DNA of 64,000 bases, from positions 186,001 to 250,000 of the forward strand of contig DDXA01000003.1 of the NCBI GenBank assembly GCA_002347725.1. Reading direction: 5' to 3'. Positions 26,745 through 35,367 of this stretch are shown in pieces. The notes beneath the pieces were generated by a model that was not told the origin of the DNA, made no database searches, and saw only the letters and a list, made by a program, of their open reading frames with translations. Source of the DNA: Actinobacteria bacterium UBA2272 (GTDB taxonomy: Bacteria; Actinomycetota; Coriobacteriia; Anaerosomatales; Anaerosomataceae). Positions within the stretch are counted from its first letter, which is position 1. Every line of letters begins with the position of its first letter. The position numbers and the translations under genes were made by a program.

Positions 26745-28046
26745 ATGCAGGTGACGGTGATCGGAGCTGGCTATGTGGGACTGGTTGCCGCGGTCTGTCT
26801 GGCGCGGTCGGGTCACACGGTCACATGCGTGGACATCGATCCGGAGAAGGTGGCCGCCCTCAACGTCGGCGCGTCCCCGATCTATGAACCGGGCATCGAG
26901 GAGCTGCTCACAGAGGGCCTGGCAAGCGGCCGTTTGAGGTTCACCACGCCCGAATCCGGGTGGGAGTCTCTCATCGCCGAGATCACCATCGTGGCCGTCG
27001 GCACGCCGATGGCCGGCAGCGGATCCGCCGATCTCTCGCAGGTGCGTGACGTGGTCGACGCTTTGAGTGACGCCGCGACCGGGCCGTTCACGCTCGTGAT
27101 GAAGTCGACCGTGGCGGTCGGTACCGGTGCGGCGCTCATCGAGCGCTTCCTAGCCCGCTCGGGGCTGACGATCCGGTACGTGTCCAACCCCGAGTTCCTG
27201 CGCGAGGGTCGCGCTATCGAGGACTGGTACGCCACGGACCGCATCGTGCTCGGCTCGGCCGATCCGGACCACCTGGCGCCACTGCGTGCGCTGTACGCGG
27301 ACATAGAGGCGCCGGTACTGGAGACCGACATCGCGAGCGCCGAGACGATCAAGTACGCCTCAAACGCATTCCTGTCGACGAAGATCTCGTTCATCAACGA
27401 GATCGCCAACCTGTGCGACGCCGTGGGCGCGAACATCGATGACGTGGCTCGCGGCATCGGCATGGACGTGCGCATCAGCCCGCACTTCCTCCACGCCGGC
27501 ATCGGGTACGGCGGGTCATGCTTTCCAAAGGACACGCGCGCACTCGAATTCATCGCGTCGATCAACGGTTACCAGTTTTCCCTGCTCAAGGCCGTGATCG
27601 ACGTCAACAACCGCCAGAGGTTGCTGCCGGTGATCCATCTGGCACGCGCACTGCCCGACATGGACCGTCGTACGGTTGCGGTACTCGGCCTGGCGTTCAA
27701 GCCGGGGACCGACGATGTCCGTGAGGCTCCGGCCTTCGACATCATCCCGCTGCTGCTCGAGGCGGGGGCCTCGGTCACCGCCTACGACCCCATCGCGCGG
27801 GAGGTGCCGCTCACCGGCGTGAAGCGCGCTGCGACCGTCTGGAAGGCGCTCGCCGGAGCCTCGGCCGCGATCGTCACCACAGAATGGCCGGAGTTGTGTG
27901 CGCTTGACTGGACGCGAGTACGTGCCGAGATGGCCGATCCGGCGATCGTCTACGACGGGCGCAACTGCCTCGATCGTACTGCTGTGGAGGCCGCGGGGCT
28001 CACGTACATGGGCGTGGGCAGGCCGGGAGCCCATCGGCAGAGGTAA
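26745..28046 (+). CDS. ugd: UDP-glucose 6-dehydrogenase
   Basis: Oxidises UDP-glucose to UDP-glucuronate. The 433-residue protein has the N-terminal IGAGYVGL nucleotide-binding loop, NPEFLREG, KYASNAFLSTKISFINE, the catalytic C259 in GYGGSCFPKDT and GLAFKPGTDDVREAP of the C-terminal domain. ATG 26745 follows GAAGGGTGA. It ends the sugar-nucleotide block; the next 109 bp hold a repeat array for the divergent-function neighbour. Confidence 0.96.
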   Translation: MQVTVIGAGYVGLVAAVCLARSGHTVTCVDIDPEKVAALNVGASPIYEPGIEELLTEGLASGRLRFTTPESGWESLIAEITIVAVGTPMAGSGSADLSQVRDVVDALSDAATGPFTLVMKSTVAVGTGAALIERFLARSGLTIRYVSNPEFLREGRAIEDWYATDRIVLGSADPDHLAPLRALYADIEAPVLETDIASAETIKYASNAFLSTKISFINEIANLCDAVGANIDDVARGIGMDVRISPHFLHAGIGYGGSCFPKDTRALEFIASINGYQFSLLKAVIDVNNRQRLLPVIHLARALPDMDRRTVAVLGLAFKPGTDDVREAPAFDIIPLLLEAGASVTAYDPIAREVPLTGVKRAATVWKALAGASAAIVTTEWPELCALDWTRVRAEMADPAIVYDGRNCLDRTAVEAAGLTYMGVGRPGAHRQR

Positions 28047-28091
28047 GGGTTGCTGGCGTCGCTGGGTGTGCGCGGGCCGGAAAGGATTGCG

Positions 28092-28134
28092 TTTACTCAA
28101 CGTCCTGAGTAAACTTACTCAATGTGTTGAGTAA
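28092..28134 (+). promoter_or_regulatory. Phased inverted half-sites (probable operator) before the AAA/DUF4143 gene
   Basis: ACTCA at 28095, TGAGT at 28106, ACTCA at 28117 and TGAGT at 28128 alternate in orientation at exactly 11-bp steps. They form two palindromes: TTTACTCA-N6-TGAAGTAAA-type (28092-28113; right arm TGAGTAAA) and TTACTCAA-N4-TTGAGTAA (28115-28134), with centres 22 bp apart. The array ends 21 bp before the start codon, the place expected for a repressor operator, and is much richer in A/T than its surroundings. Confidence 0.75.
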
Positions 28135-28155
28135 AGCTTTCCCGGGAGGCCTGCC

Positions 28156-29331
28156 ATGTACGAACGCCCGATGGACAGCCGTCTACTGGAGCGTCTGCGA
28201 GATGCACGACGCCTGATCCAGGTTGTCTGGGGACCACGGCAGGTCGGCAAGACCACCTCGGTGACGCAGGTGCTCAAGCGCCTGGACATGCCCGCACGGT
28301 ACGCAAGTGCGGACTCCCCGTCGATCCAGGGCCACGCCTGGATCCGACAGCAGTGGGAGCTTGCGCGCACGGACGCGGCGAGCGGCGCTGCCGTGCTGGC
28401 GCTCGACGAGGTGCAGAAGATACCGGACTGGTCGGCCACGGTGAAGACACTCTGGGACGAGGACACACTTGCCGGGCGCGACGTGCGCGTCGTACTCCTC
28501 GGCTCGTCCCCGCTTCTCATGCAAGCCGGCATGACCGAGAGCCTTGCCGGCCGCTTCGAGGTGCTGCGATGGACGCACTGGACGTTCGCCGAGTGCCGCG
28601 ATGCATTTAGCTGGGATCTGGACACATTCCTGTTCTTTGGCGGCTACCCCGGCGCGGCGCCGCTGGCAGATGACGTTGCGCGGTGGCGCTCGTACGTCGT
28701 GGACTCGCTCATCGAGACGTCGGTTTCGCGCGATATCCTGCTGATGACCCGCGTGGACAAGCCTGCGCTGCTCCGCCAGCTGTTCGGACTGGCCTGCGAG
28801 TACTCCGGCCAGGTGCTGTCGTACACGAAGATGCTCGGCCAGCTGACCGACGCCGGGAACGCCACGACGCTCGCACACTACCTCGGCCTGCTCGGTGGCG
28901 CTGGGCTGGTCACTGGCCTCGGGAAGTACACCGGGAGTGACGTGCGCCGGCGCGGCTCGAGCCCGAAGCTGCAGGTCCTGAACACGGCGCTGATGAGCGC
29001 GGTGTCGGGGCGAGACCCCGTCGACGTACAGCGGGACACGGCGTGGCGCGGCAGGCTCGTGGAGTCGGCCGTCGGCGCGTACCTGCTCGCGCATACGCAT
29101 GTGGGCGGGTTCGAGGTGCGCTACTGGCGCGAGGGCGACCGCGAGGTGGACTTCGTGCTCGACGGACGCGACGGGCCGGTGGCCATCGAGGTCAAGAGCC
29201 AAAGCGGGACGGCGGCCGGTCACGCCGGCATGGCGGCGTTCCTGGCTCGGTATCCGGATGCCAGGCCGCTCATGGTCGGCGGCGACGGGATTCCGCTTGA
29301 GCGCTTCCTGGCCGGAGAGATCGATCTGTAA
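28156..29331 (+). CDS. AAA ATPase with C-terminal DUF4143 (AAA_14/DUF4143 family)
   Basis: The 391-residue protein has Walker A GPRQVGKTT (26-34), Walker B VLALDEVQKIP (80-90), VVLLGSSPLLM as sensor-like strand, the FFGGYPGA turn and a C-terminal DUF4143 half ending in a nuclease-like core (REVDFVLDGRDGPVAIEVKS, with D and E-x-K). The biological role of this widespread family is unsettled; links to toxin-like or mobile modules have been proposed. ATG 28156 follows GGGAGG at 7 nt. It stands alone between ugd and the Liv operon, behind an unusual operator array. Confidence 0.88.
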   Translation: MYERPMDSRLLERLRDARRLIQVVWGPRQVGKTTSVTQVLKRLDMPARYASADSPSIQGHAWIRQQWELARTDAASGAAVLALDEVQKIPDWSATVKTLWDEDTLAGRDVRVVLLGSSPLLMQAGMTESLAGRFEVLRWTHWTFAECRDAFSWDLDTFLFFGGYPGAAPLADDVARWRSYVVDSLIETSVSRDILLMTRVDKPALLRQLFGLACEYSGQVLSYTKMLGQLTDAGNATTLAHYLGLLGGAGLVTGLGKYTGSDVRRRGSSPKLQVLNTALMSAVSGRDPVDVQRDTAWRGRLVESAVGAYLLAHTHVGGFEVRYWREGDREVDFVLDGRDGPVAIEVKSQSGTAAGHAGMAAFLARYPDARPLMVGGDGIPLERFLAGEIDL

Positions 29332-29391
29332 CCGGCGTCCATGTATCGGCGTGACACAACCATCGCCGGATTCTGGCGCATGAGCGCCCGT

Positions 29392-29426
29392 TTCCGTTAT
29401 CCTGTCTAAACGGAACGGCAACGGAA
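29392..29426 (+). promoter_or_regulatory. AACGGAA repeats upstream of the Liv operon
   Basis: TTCCGTT (29392-29398) is followed by its complement AACGGAA twice (29409-29415 and 29420-29426), the latter two 11 bp apart. They lie about 110-140 bp before the solute-binding protein gene. A regulator-binding site is possible. The rest of the 201-bp gap shows no other clear element. Confidence 0.4.
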
Positions 29427-29532
29427 CGACCGCACCATCGAGCCACACGCAAGGAGGGTACCCCGGGTACGGCGGCCGGCACGCTGCACCAACGGTCCGG
29501 GGACGTCCACAGAATCGACGGAGGGTGATGGA

Positions 29533-30735
29533 ATGAAACGGTTGGCAGGATTGCTCGTTATCGTACTGATGCTCGCTCTGGTGGTGCCCGGCTGCGGCAC
29601 CACGGACGAGGAGCCCACCGGCGGTGAGGTCTCCGGTGAAGAGATCATCATCGGCGCGGCCCTGTGCCAGACCGGCATCCAGGCGCCGCTCGACGAGCCG
29701 GCGCTTCGTGGCGCGCAGCTCGCGGTCGACGACCTCAACGCCGCTGGCGGCATCCTCGGCAAGAAGGTCAAGCTCGTCGCCATGGACGGCAAGAGCGATC
29801 CGGTGACCGTTGGTAACGTCGCCAAGCAGCTCGTGGAGCAGGGCGCGGCGGCGATCATCGCCCCGTCCGACTTCGACTTCGGCGGCCCGGCCTCCCGCGA
29901 GGCCCAGAATGCCGGTCTCGTCGGCATCTCGCCGTGCGCGTCCTCACCCCTGTATGGCTCGGCCGCTCTCGGCGACAAGCAGTTCACCATGTCCATGTGG
30001 AACACCACGATGGGCGCCGTGACTGCCGAGTATGCGTACAACGAGAAGGGGTGGCGTACCGTTTACGTCATCACCGACGACTTCATCGACTACACCAAGA
30101 GCCTCTCGCGCTACTTCATCATTCACTTCGAGAGCCTCGGCGGCGAAGTGTTCTTCGAGGACACCTACACGCAGGGCCAGGCTGACGTCTCCGCACAGCT
30201 CGCCCGCATCAAGGCGCTCCCCGAGCAGCCTGACTTCATCTACATCTCGTCGTACATGCCCGACCTTGCGCTCATGATCCGCACCCTGCGCGAGTCTGGT
30301 GTCACCCAGCCGGTCGTCGGCGGCGACGCCTACGACGATCCGGGCCTGTTCGAGGCTCTCGGCGAGCAGTACGGCTCTGATGTCTACTTCGACACCCACG
30401 GCTTCCTCTCCGACGAGGCCAACCCCGAGTACTCGGGCTGGGCCGAGCGCTACGAGGCCAAGTTCGGCGACGCTCCTGACGCAGTCTGGATCATGCCGGG
30501 CTACGACGTCGTGATGCTGCTGGCCGAGGCCATGGAGATCGCCGGCACCACCGATGGCGCCGAGGTTGCCAAGGCCATGGAGGAGAACACGTTCGAGCTC
30601 TTCACCGGTACGCTGGAGTGGTCTGACGCCGCTTCCGGCCACGAGCCCAACAAGGCCGCGGCCATGGTCGAGCTCGTCGGTGGCGTTCCGAACTTCCTCG
30701 GCTGGGTAATCCCCGACAGCATCCCGGCCCCGTAA
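29533..30735 (+). CDS. Liv/Urt-type ABC transporter substrate-binding lipoprotein
   Basis: The 400-residue protein has a lipoprotein signal (MKRLAGLLVIVLMLALVVPGC, lipidated at C21), then a type I periplasmic-binding fold: EIIIGAALCQTG, RGAQLAVDDLNAAGGILGKKV, IIAPSDFDFGGPASREA and VTQPVVGGDAYDDPG. Such proteins bind branched-chain amino acids, urea or short amides. ATG 29533 follows GGAGGG at 7 nt. The FmdA-type amidase at the operon end points to an amide ligand (inference). A stem-loop separates it from the ATPase genes. Confidence 0.92.
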   Translation: MKRLAGLLVIVLMLALVVPGCGTTDEEPTGGEVSGEEIIIGAALCQTGIQAPLDEPALRGAQLAVDDLNAAGGILGKKVKLVAMDGKSDPVTVGNVAKQLVEQGAAAIIAPSDFDFGGPASREAQNAGLVGISPCASSPLYGSAALGDKQFTMSMWNTTMGAVTAEYAYNEKGWRTVYVITDDFIDYTKSLSRYFIIHFESLGGEVFFEDTYTQGQADVSAQLARIKALPEQPDFIYISSYMPDLALMIRTLRESGVTQPVVGGDAYDDPGLFEALGEQYGSDVYFDTHGFLSDEANPEYSGWAERYEAKFGDAPDAVWIMPGYDVVMLLAEAMEIAGTTDGAEVAKAMEENTFELFTGTLEWSDAASGHEPNKAAAMVELVGGVPNFLGWVIPDSIPAP

Positions 30736-30773
30736 GGTCAGGTTCTACGCACGTCGTTCCACCTGTAACAAGC

Positions 30774-30803
30774 GGGGGAGGGCCCGGTTTCGGGCTCTCC
30801 CCC
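30774..30803 (+). terminator. Stem-loop between binding-protein and ATPase genes
   Basis: A 13-bp stem with one G:T pair (GGGGGAGGGCCCG, loop GTTT, CGGGCTCTCCCCC) starts 38 bp after the stop. There is no T-run, so it is more likely a partial terminator or mRNA-stabilising hairpin that keeps the binding protein more abundant than the membrane parts. Confidence 0.6.
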
Positions 30804-30853
30804 GGCGCTGCCCGAAGCACTGACCGCGTGACAATCTGGCACGGGAGACCTGC

Positions 30854-31597
30854 ATGGAACCGCGCGACGAGAAGCGCACGAGCGTTCTTGAGATTCGCAA
30901 GCTCTGCAAGTCGTTTGCCGGACTTAAGGCCGTCGACGATGTGAGCTTCACGCTCTCCACCGGCGAGATACTCGGCCTCATCGGCCCCAACGGCTCCGGC
31001 AAGACGACACTGATCAACGTGGTGACCGGCCTGCTGCGCTCCACGAGCGGCTCGGTCATCGTCGACGGGGTGGAGACCACCAAGAAGCCGCCGCACCGGG
31101 TTGCTCGTGCGGGGCTCGCCCGGACGTTCCAGACGATCCGGCTGTTCAGGGAGCTTTCCGTCCTCGAGAACGTCGAGGTCGCCGCCGTCAGCCAGGGCGC
31201 CTCTCGCAAAGAGGCGGTGTCCATCGCAGGCGATCTGCTTGAGGAGATGGGTATCGCCCAGTGGGCGTCGAGCCTCGCAAGCGAGCTCCCCTTCGGTCAT
31301 CAGCGCAAACTCGAGATCGCGCGCGCGCTTGCCATGAGACCGAAGTTCCTGCTCCTCGACGAGCCGGCCGCCGGCCTCAACGAGAACGAGAGCGACCTGC
31401 TGCTCGAACTCCTCCGCGACATTCCCGCGCGCAAGCACGTCGGACTCCTTGTCGTGGAGCACGACATGCGCCTCATGATGAATCTGTGCGCGCGCCTGCA
31501 CGTACTGAACTACGGAAAGACGATCGCCGAGGGCACACCTGCCGAGGTGCGCACTAACCACGAGGTCGTGACCGCGTACCTCGGAACCTCGGCGTAA
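30854..31597 (+). CDS. livG: ABC transporter ATP-binding protein, LivG type
   Basis: The 247-residue ATPase has Walker A GPNGSGKTT, ARTFQTIRLFRELSVLENV typical of LivG, signature-like ELPFGHQRKLEIARAL (LSGG replaced by LPFGH, as is usual in LivG), Walker B FLLLDEPAAGLN and H-loop VVEHDM. It should pair with LivF on the LivH/LivM permeases. ATG 30854 follows GGGAGA at 6 nt. Confidence 0.92.
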   Translation: MEPRDEKRTSVLEIRKLCKSFAGLKAVDDVSFTLSTGEILGLIGPNGSGKTTLINVVTGLLRSTSGSVIVDGVETTKKPPHRVARAGLARTFQTIRLFRELSVLENVEVAAVSQGASRKEAVSIAGDLLEEMGIAQWASSLASELPFGHQRKLEIARALAMRPKFLLLDEPAAGLNENESDLLLELLRDIPARKHVGLLVVEHDMRLMMNLCARLHVLNYGKTIAEGTPAEVRTNHEVVTAYLGTSA

Positions 31598-31609
31598 AGG
31601 ATGGCACGC

Positions 31610-32344
31610 ATGCTGAAAGTCCAGGACCTCTACGCCTCGTACGGCGCCATCACGGCGCTTCACGGCGTATCACTTGAGATCGCCGAGGGCGAGATCGTCG
31701 CGCTGCTCGGCGTCAACGGAGCCGGCAAGTCCACCACGCTCAAGTCCATCACGGGCGTGCTGCGCCCGGTGAAGGGCTCCATCACCTTCCTCGGCGAGGA
31801 GATCGCCAACAGATCGCCGGAGTCCACGGTGAAGAAGGGGATCTCGCTCGTTCCCGAGGGCAGGGACATCTTCGGAAGCCTTACGGTCGAGGAGAACCTC
31901 CGTCTCGGGGCGTACGCGAACTACGAGCGGGCGCGTTACAAGACGGACCTCGAAGAGATGTTCCAGCTCTTCCCGATCCTGAAAGAGCGCTTCCATCAGG
32001 CAGGCGGACTGCTTTCCGGCGGGGAGCAGCAGATGCTCGCCATCGCCCGAGCCCTTATGAGCAGGCCGAAGCTCCTCATGCTCGACGAGCCGTCGCTCGG
32101 TCTGTCGCCTGCGATGACCGACCAGATCTTCGATCTCATCAGCGGTCTGCATCAGCGCGGCACGACGATCCTCTTAGTCGAGCAGAACGCCGAGCGGGCA
32201 CTTGAGATCGTGGACCGCGCGTACCTGCTCGCGACGGGGTCTCTCGAGTTCTCGGGCACGCCCGACGAGCTCAAGCGCAAGGTCGACATCGCGTCGGTCT
32301 ATCTCGGCGGGGACGACAACGACCACTGCGAGGTGCACCTGTGA
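31610..32344 (+). CDS. livF: ABC transporter ATP-binding protein, LivF type
   Basis: The 244-residue ATPase has MLKVQDLYASYG at its start, Walker A GVNGAGKST, signature LLSGGEQQMLAIARAL, Walker B LLMLDEPSLGLSP and LVEQNA. ATG 31610 is chosen because the AAAGG site ends 9 nt upstream and the N-terminus is typical; ATG 31601 abuts that site and is less likely. The stop overlaps livH (GTGA). Confidence 0.92.
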   Translation: MLKVQDLYASYGAITALHGVSLEIAEGEIVALLGVNGAGKSTTLKSITGVLRPVKGSITFLGEEIANRSPESTVKKGISLVPEGRDIFGSLTVEENLRLGAYANYERARYKTDLEEMFQLFPILKERFHQAGGLLSGGEQQMLAIARALMSRPKLLMLDEPSLGLSPAMTDQIFDLISGLHQRGTTILLVEQNAERALEIVDRAYLLATGSLEFSGTPDELKRKVDIASVYLGGDDNDHCEVHL

Positions 32345-33234
32345 TCGATCTCGAGTTCATCATCAACACCGTGAGCCTCGGGAGTCTCTACGCGCTGCTC
32401 TCACTCGGCCTCGTGTTCGTCTACGGCATCCTGAAGCTCGTGAACTTCGCCTACGGCGAGTACATCATGGTGGCCGGCTACGCGATGCATGTGATCGGGC
32501 AGAACCGCGGGATCCCGTGGTATGTCACGATGGCTGTCGCCGTGCTGTTCGCCGCTGTCGTGAGCTACGGGACCGAACTCGTCGCGTTCCGGCCGGTGCG
32601 CACGAAGTCGCTCACTGCTATGTTGGTCACGTCGTTTGCGGTAAGCGTCTTCCTGCAAAACGTGGTGCTCATCACGATCTCGCCACGCGCTCGTGCCGTG
32701 CCGCTGCCGGCATTCTTCTCGCAGACGCTCACGCTGGGCACCGCCACCATCCCGGTGCGCAACCTCGTGATCATCGGTACGACGATCGTGCTGCTCATCG
32801 GTCTCACGTTCGTCATGAAGCGCACCGTGCTCGGCATCGCCATGCGGGCGGCGGCCGATAAGTTCACGACGACCCGCCTGATGGGCGTTCCGGCCAACCT
32901 CGTCATCTCGGCCACGTTCATCATCAGCGGCCTGCTGGCCGGCGTGGTCGCCATCTTCTGGGTCGGCCGTTCCGCATCGGTCGACCCGCTCATCGGCGCC
33001 GCGCCGCTGTTGATCGCGTTCATAGCCACCGTCATGGGCGGCATGCACAGCCAGATCGGTGCGGTGATCGGCGGATTCGTCTACGGGCTGCTGTTCAACA
33101 TCCTGAGCATCATGCTGCCCGCCACCATGATCAGCTACCGCGACGCGTTCATGTTTGTGATCGTCATCCTGTTCCTGCTGTTCAGGCCCGAGGGCATCTG
33201 GCGCGGGGGCTACACCGAGGAGCGTGTCGGATGA
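32341..33234 (+). CDS. livH: ABC transporter permease, LivH type
   Basis: The 297-residue integral membrane protein has about eight helices, LGSLYALLSLGLVFVYGI and LVNFAYGEY at the N-terminus, and GLLAGVVAIFWVGRSASVDP with a following cytoplasmic loop, as expected for LivH. GTG start overlapping livF; the stop overlaps livM (ATGA). Confidence 0.92.
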   Translation: MIDLEFIINTVSLGSLYALLSLGLVFVYGILKLVNFAYGEYIMVAGYAMHVIGQNRGIPWYVTMAVAVLFAAVVSYGTELVAFRPVRTKSLTAMLVTSFAVSVFLQNVVLITISPRARAVPLPAFFSQTLTLGTATIPVRNLVIIGTTIVLLIGLTFVMKRTVLGIAMRAAADKFTTTRLMGVPANLVISATFIISGLLAGVVAIFWVGRSASVDPLIGAAPLLIAFIATVMGGMHSQIGAVIGGFVYGLLFNILSIMLPATMISYRDAFMFVIVILFLLFRPEGIWRGGYTEERVG

Positions 33235-34310
33235 GGCTGCCCGAGAAGATCTCCGCGCTCCTGAAGCGACGCTCCACACTCGTCCTGCTGCTCGTGCCGC
33301 TCATCGCGGTCGGCTTCGCGCTGCAGGCCTTTGGCACGCCGCTGATCCTCAACATCTACACGTACTTCTGCGTGAACCTCATGATCGTGCTCGCGCTGCA
33401 GATGTTCATGGGCAACTCGGGCATCCTCGCGTGGACACACGTGGCGTGGGTGGGCATCGGGGCGTACGCCTCGGGCATCCTCTCGATGGCGCCGATGGTC
33501 AAGAGCCTCGGCGTGCCCAACATGTACCCGCAGCTCGTGGAGCTGCAGCTCCCGGTGCTGCCGGCGATCCTGCTCGGTGGGGTGGTGGCTGCGATCGTAG
33601 CGGGCGCCATCGGCTGGCCGCTGATGCGCTTGTCCAACGCGGTGGGCGTCATCACGCTCTTTGCGACGCTCATCGTGGTCCACGTGGTCATGACGCAGTG
33701 GGACAACGTGACCAACGGCCCGAGAACGTTCTTCGGGCTGCAGGAGTTCACGCGGCTGCCCCAGGCGCTCGTTGGCGCGATCCTCGTGATCCTTCTGGCG
33801 CACTGGTACCGGGAGTCGTCTCTCGGACTGCGACTGCGCGCGTCGCGTGACGACCGGTTCGCCGCGATGGCCATCGGCGTGAGCGTCGTGCAGGTGCGCT
33901 ACGTGGCGTTCGTGCTGTCGGCCCTTATCGCCGGCATCAGCGGCGGCGTATGGGCACACTTCATCACGTCGTTCTCGCCCAAGGCCTTCTACATCACCGA
34001 GACGTTCCTGCTCCTGACGATGCTCGTCATCGGCGGGCAGGGCTCCATCTCCGGTGCGTTCACGGGCACCGCGATCGTGACGGTCGCCCGTGAGATCCTG
34101 CGCCAGGTGGAGTCGGGCATGAACAACTCGGGCATGTTCAGCTTCGAGGTCTACGGCCTGACCGAGCTCGTGATGGCCGTGCTCATGGTCATCGTGCTCA
34201 TATGGCGGCCCAACGGCATCATCGGCGGGCAAGAGATCACGTGGCCGCTGCTCAAACGTAAGAACAGGCCAGACGATGGAGCCGGCACTGACGTGGTGGA
34301 GCCGGCCTGA
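33231..34310 (+). CDS. livM: ABC transporter permease, LivM type
   Basis: The 359-residue membrane protein has about ten helices with GNSGILAWTHVAWVGIGAYA, SLGLRLRASRDDRFAAMAIG (the EAA-like ATPase contact) and GGQGSISGAF, diagnostic for LivM. It starts with ATG within livH and lies 36 bp before the amidase gene, with a strong ribosome site for the latter. Confidence 0.92.
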   Translation: MRLPEKISALLKRRSTLVLLLVPLIAVGFALQAFGTPLILNIYTYFCVNLMIVLALQMFMGNSGILAWTHVAWVGIGAYASGILSMAPMVKSLGVPNMYPQLVELQLPVLPAILLGGVVAAIVAGAIGWPLMRLSNAVGVITLFATLIVVHVVMTQWDNVTNGPRTFFGLQEFTRLPQALVGAILVILLAHWYRESSLGLRLRASRDDRFAAMAIGVSVVQVRYVAFVLSALIAGISGGVWAHFITSFSPKAFYITETFLLLTMLVIGGQGSISGAFTGTAIVTVAREILRQVESGMNNSGMFSFEVYGLTELVMAVLMVIVLIWRPNGIIGGQEITWPLLKRKNRPDDGAGTDVVEPA

Positions 34311-34346
34311 TCCGGAAGCGAGTTTTCCGAGCAAGGAGGTCCGATC

Positions 34347-35252
34347 ATGGCGTCTGAGATCACCCGCGACAAGGCTTTCTTTGCGTTCTCGCCCGACGTG
34401 GAGCCGGTGCTGCGAGTGCCGCAGGGCCAGGAGTTGCACCTGACGACCCACGACTGCTTCAGCGGTCAGCTCGAGACGACGTCCGATACGCTCGAGACGC
34501 TCGACTGGTCGATCACCAACCCGGCCACCGGTCCGGTCTACATCGAGGGCACCAAGCCCGGCGACATCCTTCGTATCGATCTGCGCGAGGTCAAGACATC
34601 CGGTCCGTCTGTCATGGTGGCCGTGCCGCAGGTGGGCGCGCTCGGTGACTTCATCACCGAGGAGGAGACGGTCATTCTCGAGCACCGCGGCGACACCGTC
34701 GTGTTCAAGGACAAGGTCGTCGTCAAGCAGAACCCGATGCTCGGCGTCATCGGCGTCGCCCCTGCCGAGGGGACGATCCCCAACAGCACGCCGGGCAGCC
34801 ACGGCGGCAACATGGACTGCACGCTCGTGACGAGCGGCTCGAAGCTCTACCTCACGGTGGGCGTGGAGGGCGCGCTGTTCGGGTGCGGTGACATGCACGC
34901 GGTCATGGGCGACGGCGAAGTCGTCATCTGCGGTGCCGAGACGCCGGGTGAGGTGCGCATGACCCCGCAGGTGGTCGACATCCCCGACCTGCCGACGCCG
35001 TTTATCGAGAACGACGATCTCGTGGCCGTGATCGCCTCGGCCGAGACCGTGGATGACGCCTACAAGATGGCGCTCGGCATGATGCACGGCTTCCTGACGA
35101 AGGTCGCCGGCTTCCCGGTCAACGACGCCGCGCTGCTCATGAGCCTCGTCGGCGACCTCAAGTTCTGCCAGGTCGTCGACCCGCTCATGACCGTCCGCTT
35201 CGAGTTCCCCAAGTCGGTCCTTGCCGACTACGGGTTCGTGATGCCCGTCTAG
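34347..35252 (+). CDS. fmdA: Acetamidase/formamidase family protein
   Basis: Predicted to hydrolyse short amides (formamide, acetamide) to ammonia and the acid. The 301-residue protein shows LTTHDCFSGQL, NPATGPVYIEGTKPGD, GVIGVAPAEG, TPGSHGGNMDC and the metal-site-like FGCGDMHAVMGDGEV, all landmarks of FmdA_AmdA. ATG 34347 follows AAGGAGG at 7 nt. It is the last gene of the Liv-type operon, so transported amides would be cleaved on entry (inference). A terminator follows. Confidence 0.93.
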   Translation: MASEITRDKAFFAFSPDVEPVLRVPQGQELHLTTHDCFSGQLETTSDTLETLDWSITNPATGPVYIEGTKPGDILRIDLREVKTSGPSVMVAVPQVGALGDFITEEETVILEHRGDTVVFKDKVVVKQNPMLGVIGVAPAEGTIPNSTPGSHGGNMDCTLVTSGSKLYLTVGVEGALFGCGDMHAVMGDGEVVICGAETPGEVRMTPQVVDIPDLPTPFIENDDLVAVIASAETVDDAYKMALGMMHGFLTKVAGFPVNDAALLMSLVGDLKFCQVVDPLMTVRFEFPKSVLADYGFVMPV

Positions 35253-35282
35253 GACGGGGTGGCACGTATGGTGCTTGCCGAG

Positions 35283-35312
35283 GGGGTCGCCCTGTCATGG
35301 GGCGGCCCCTTT
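35283..35312 (+). terminator. Terminator after the Liv-fmdA operon
   Basis: A 10-bp GC-rich stem (GGGGTCGCCC / GGGCGGCCCC, one G:T) with a 7-nt loop is followed by TTTCT, 30 bp after the fmdA stop. Confidence 0.7.
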
Positions 35313-35367
35313 CTGCCGATGGAGGTACGTGGGGATCACTGACCGAGAGTGTTGTACGGGAGGGCCC

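Noticed and set aside
33210..35087. Long open frame antisense to livM and fmdA
   Set aside because: Same shadow effect; the sense-strand genes have clear family motifs and ribosome sites.
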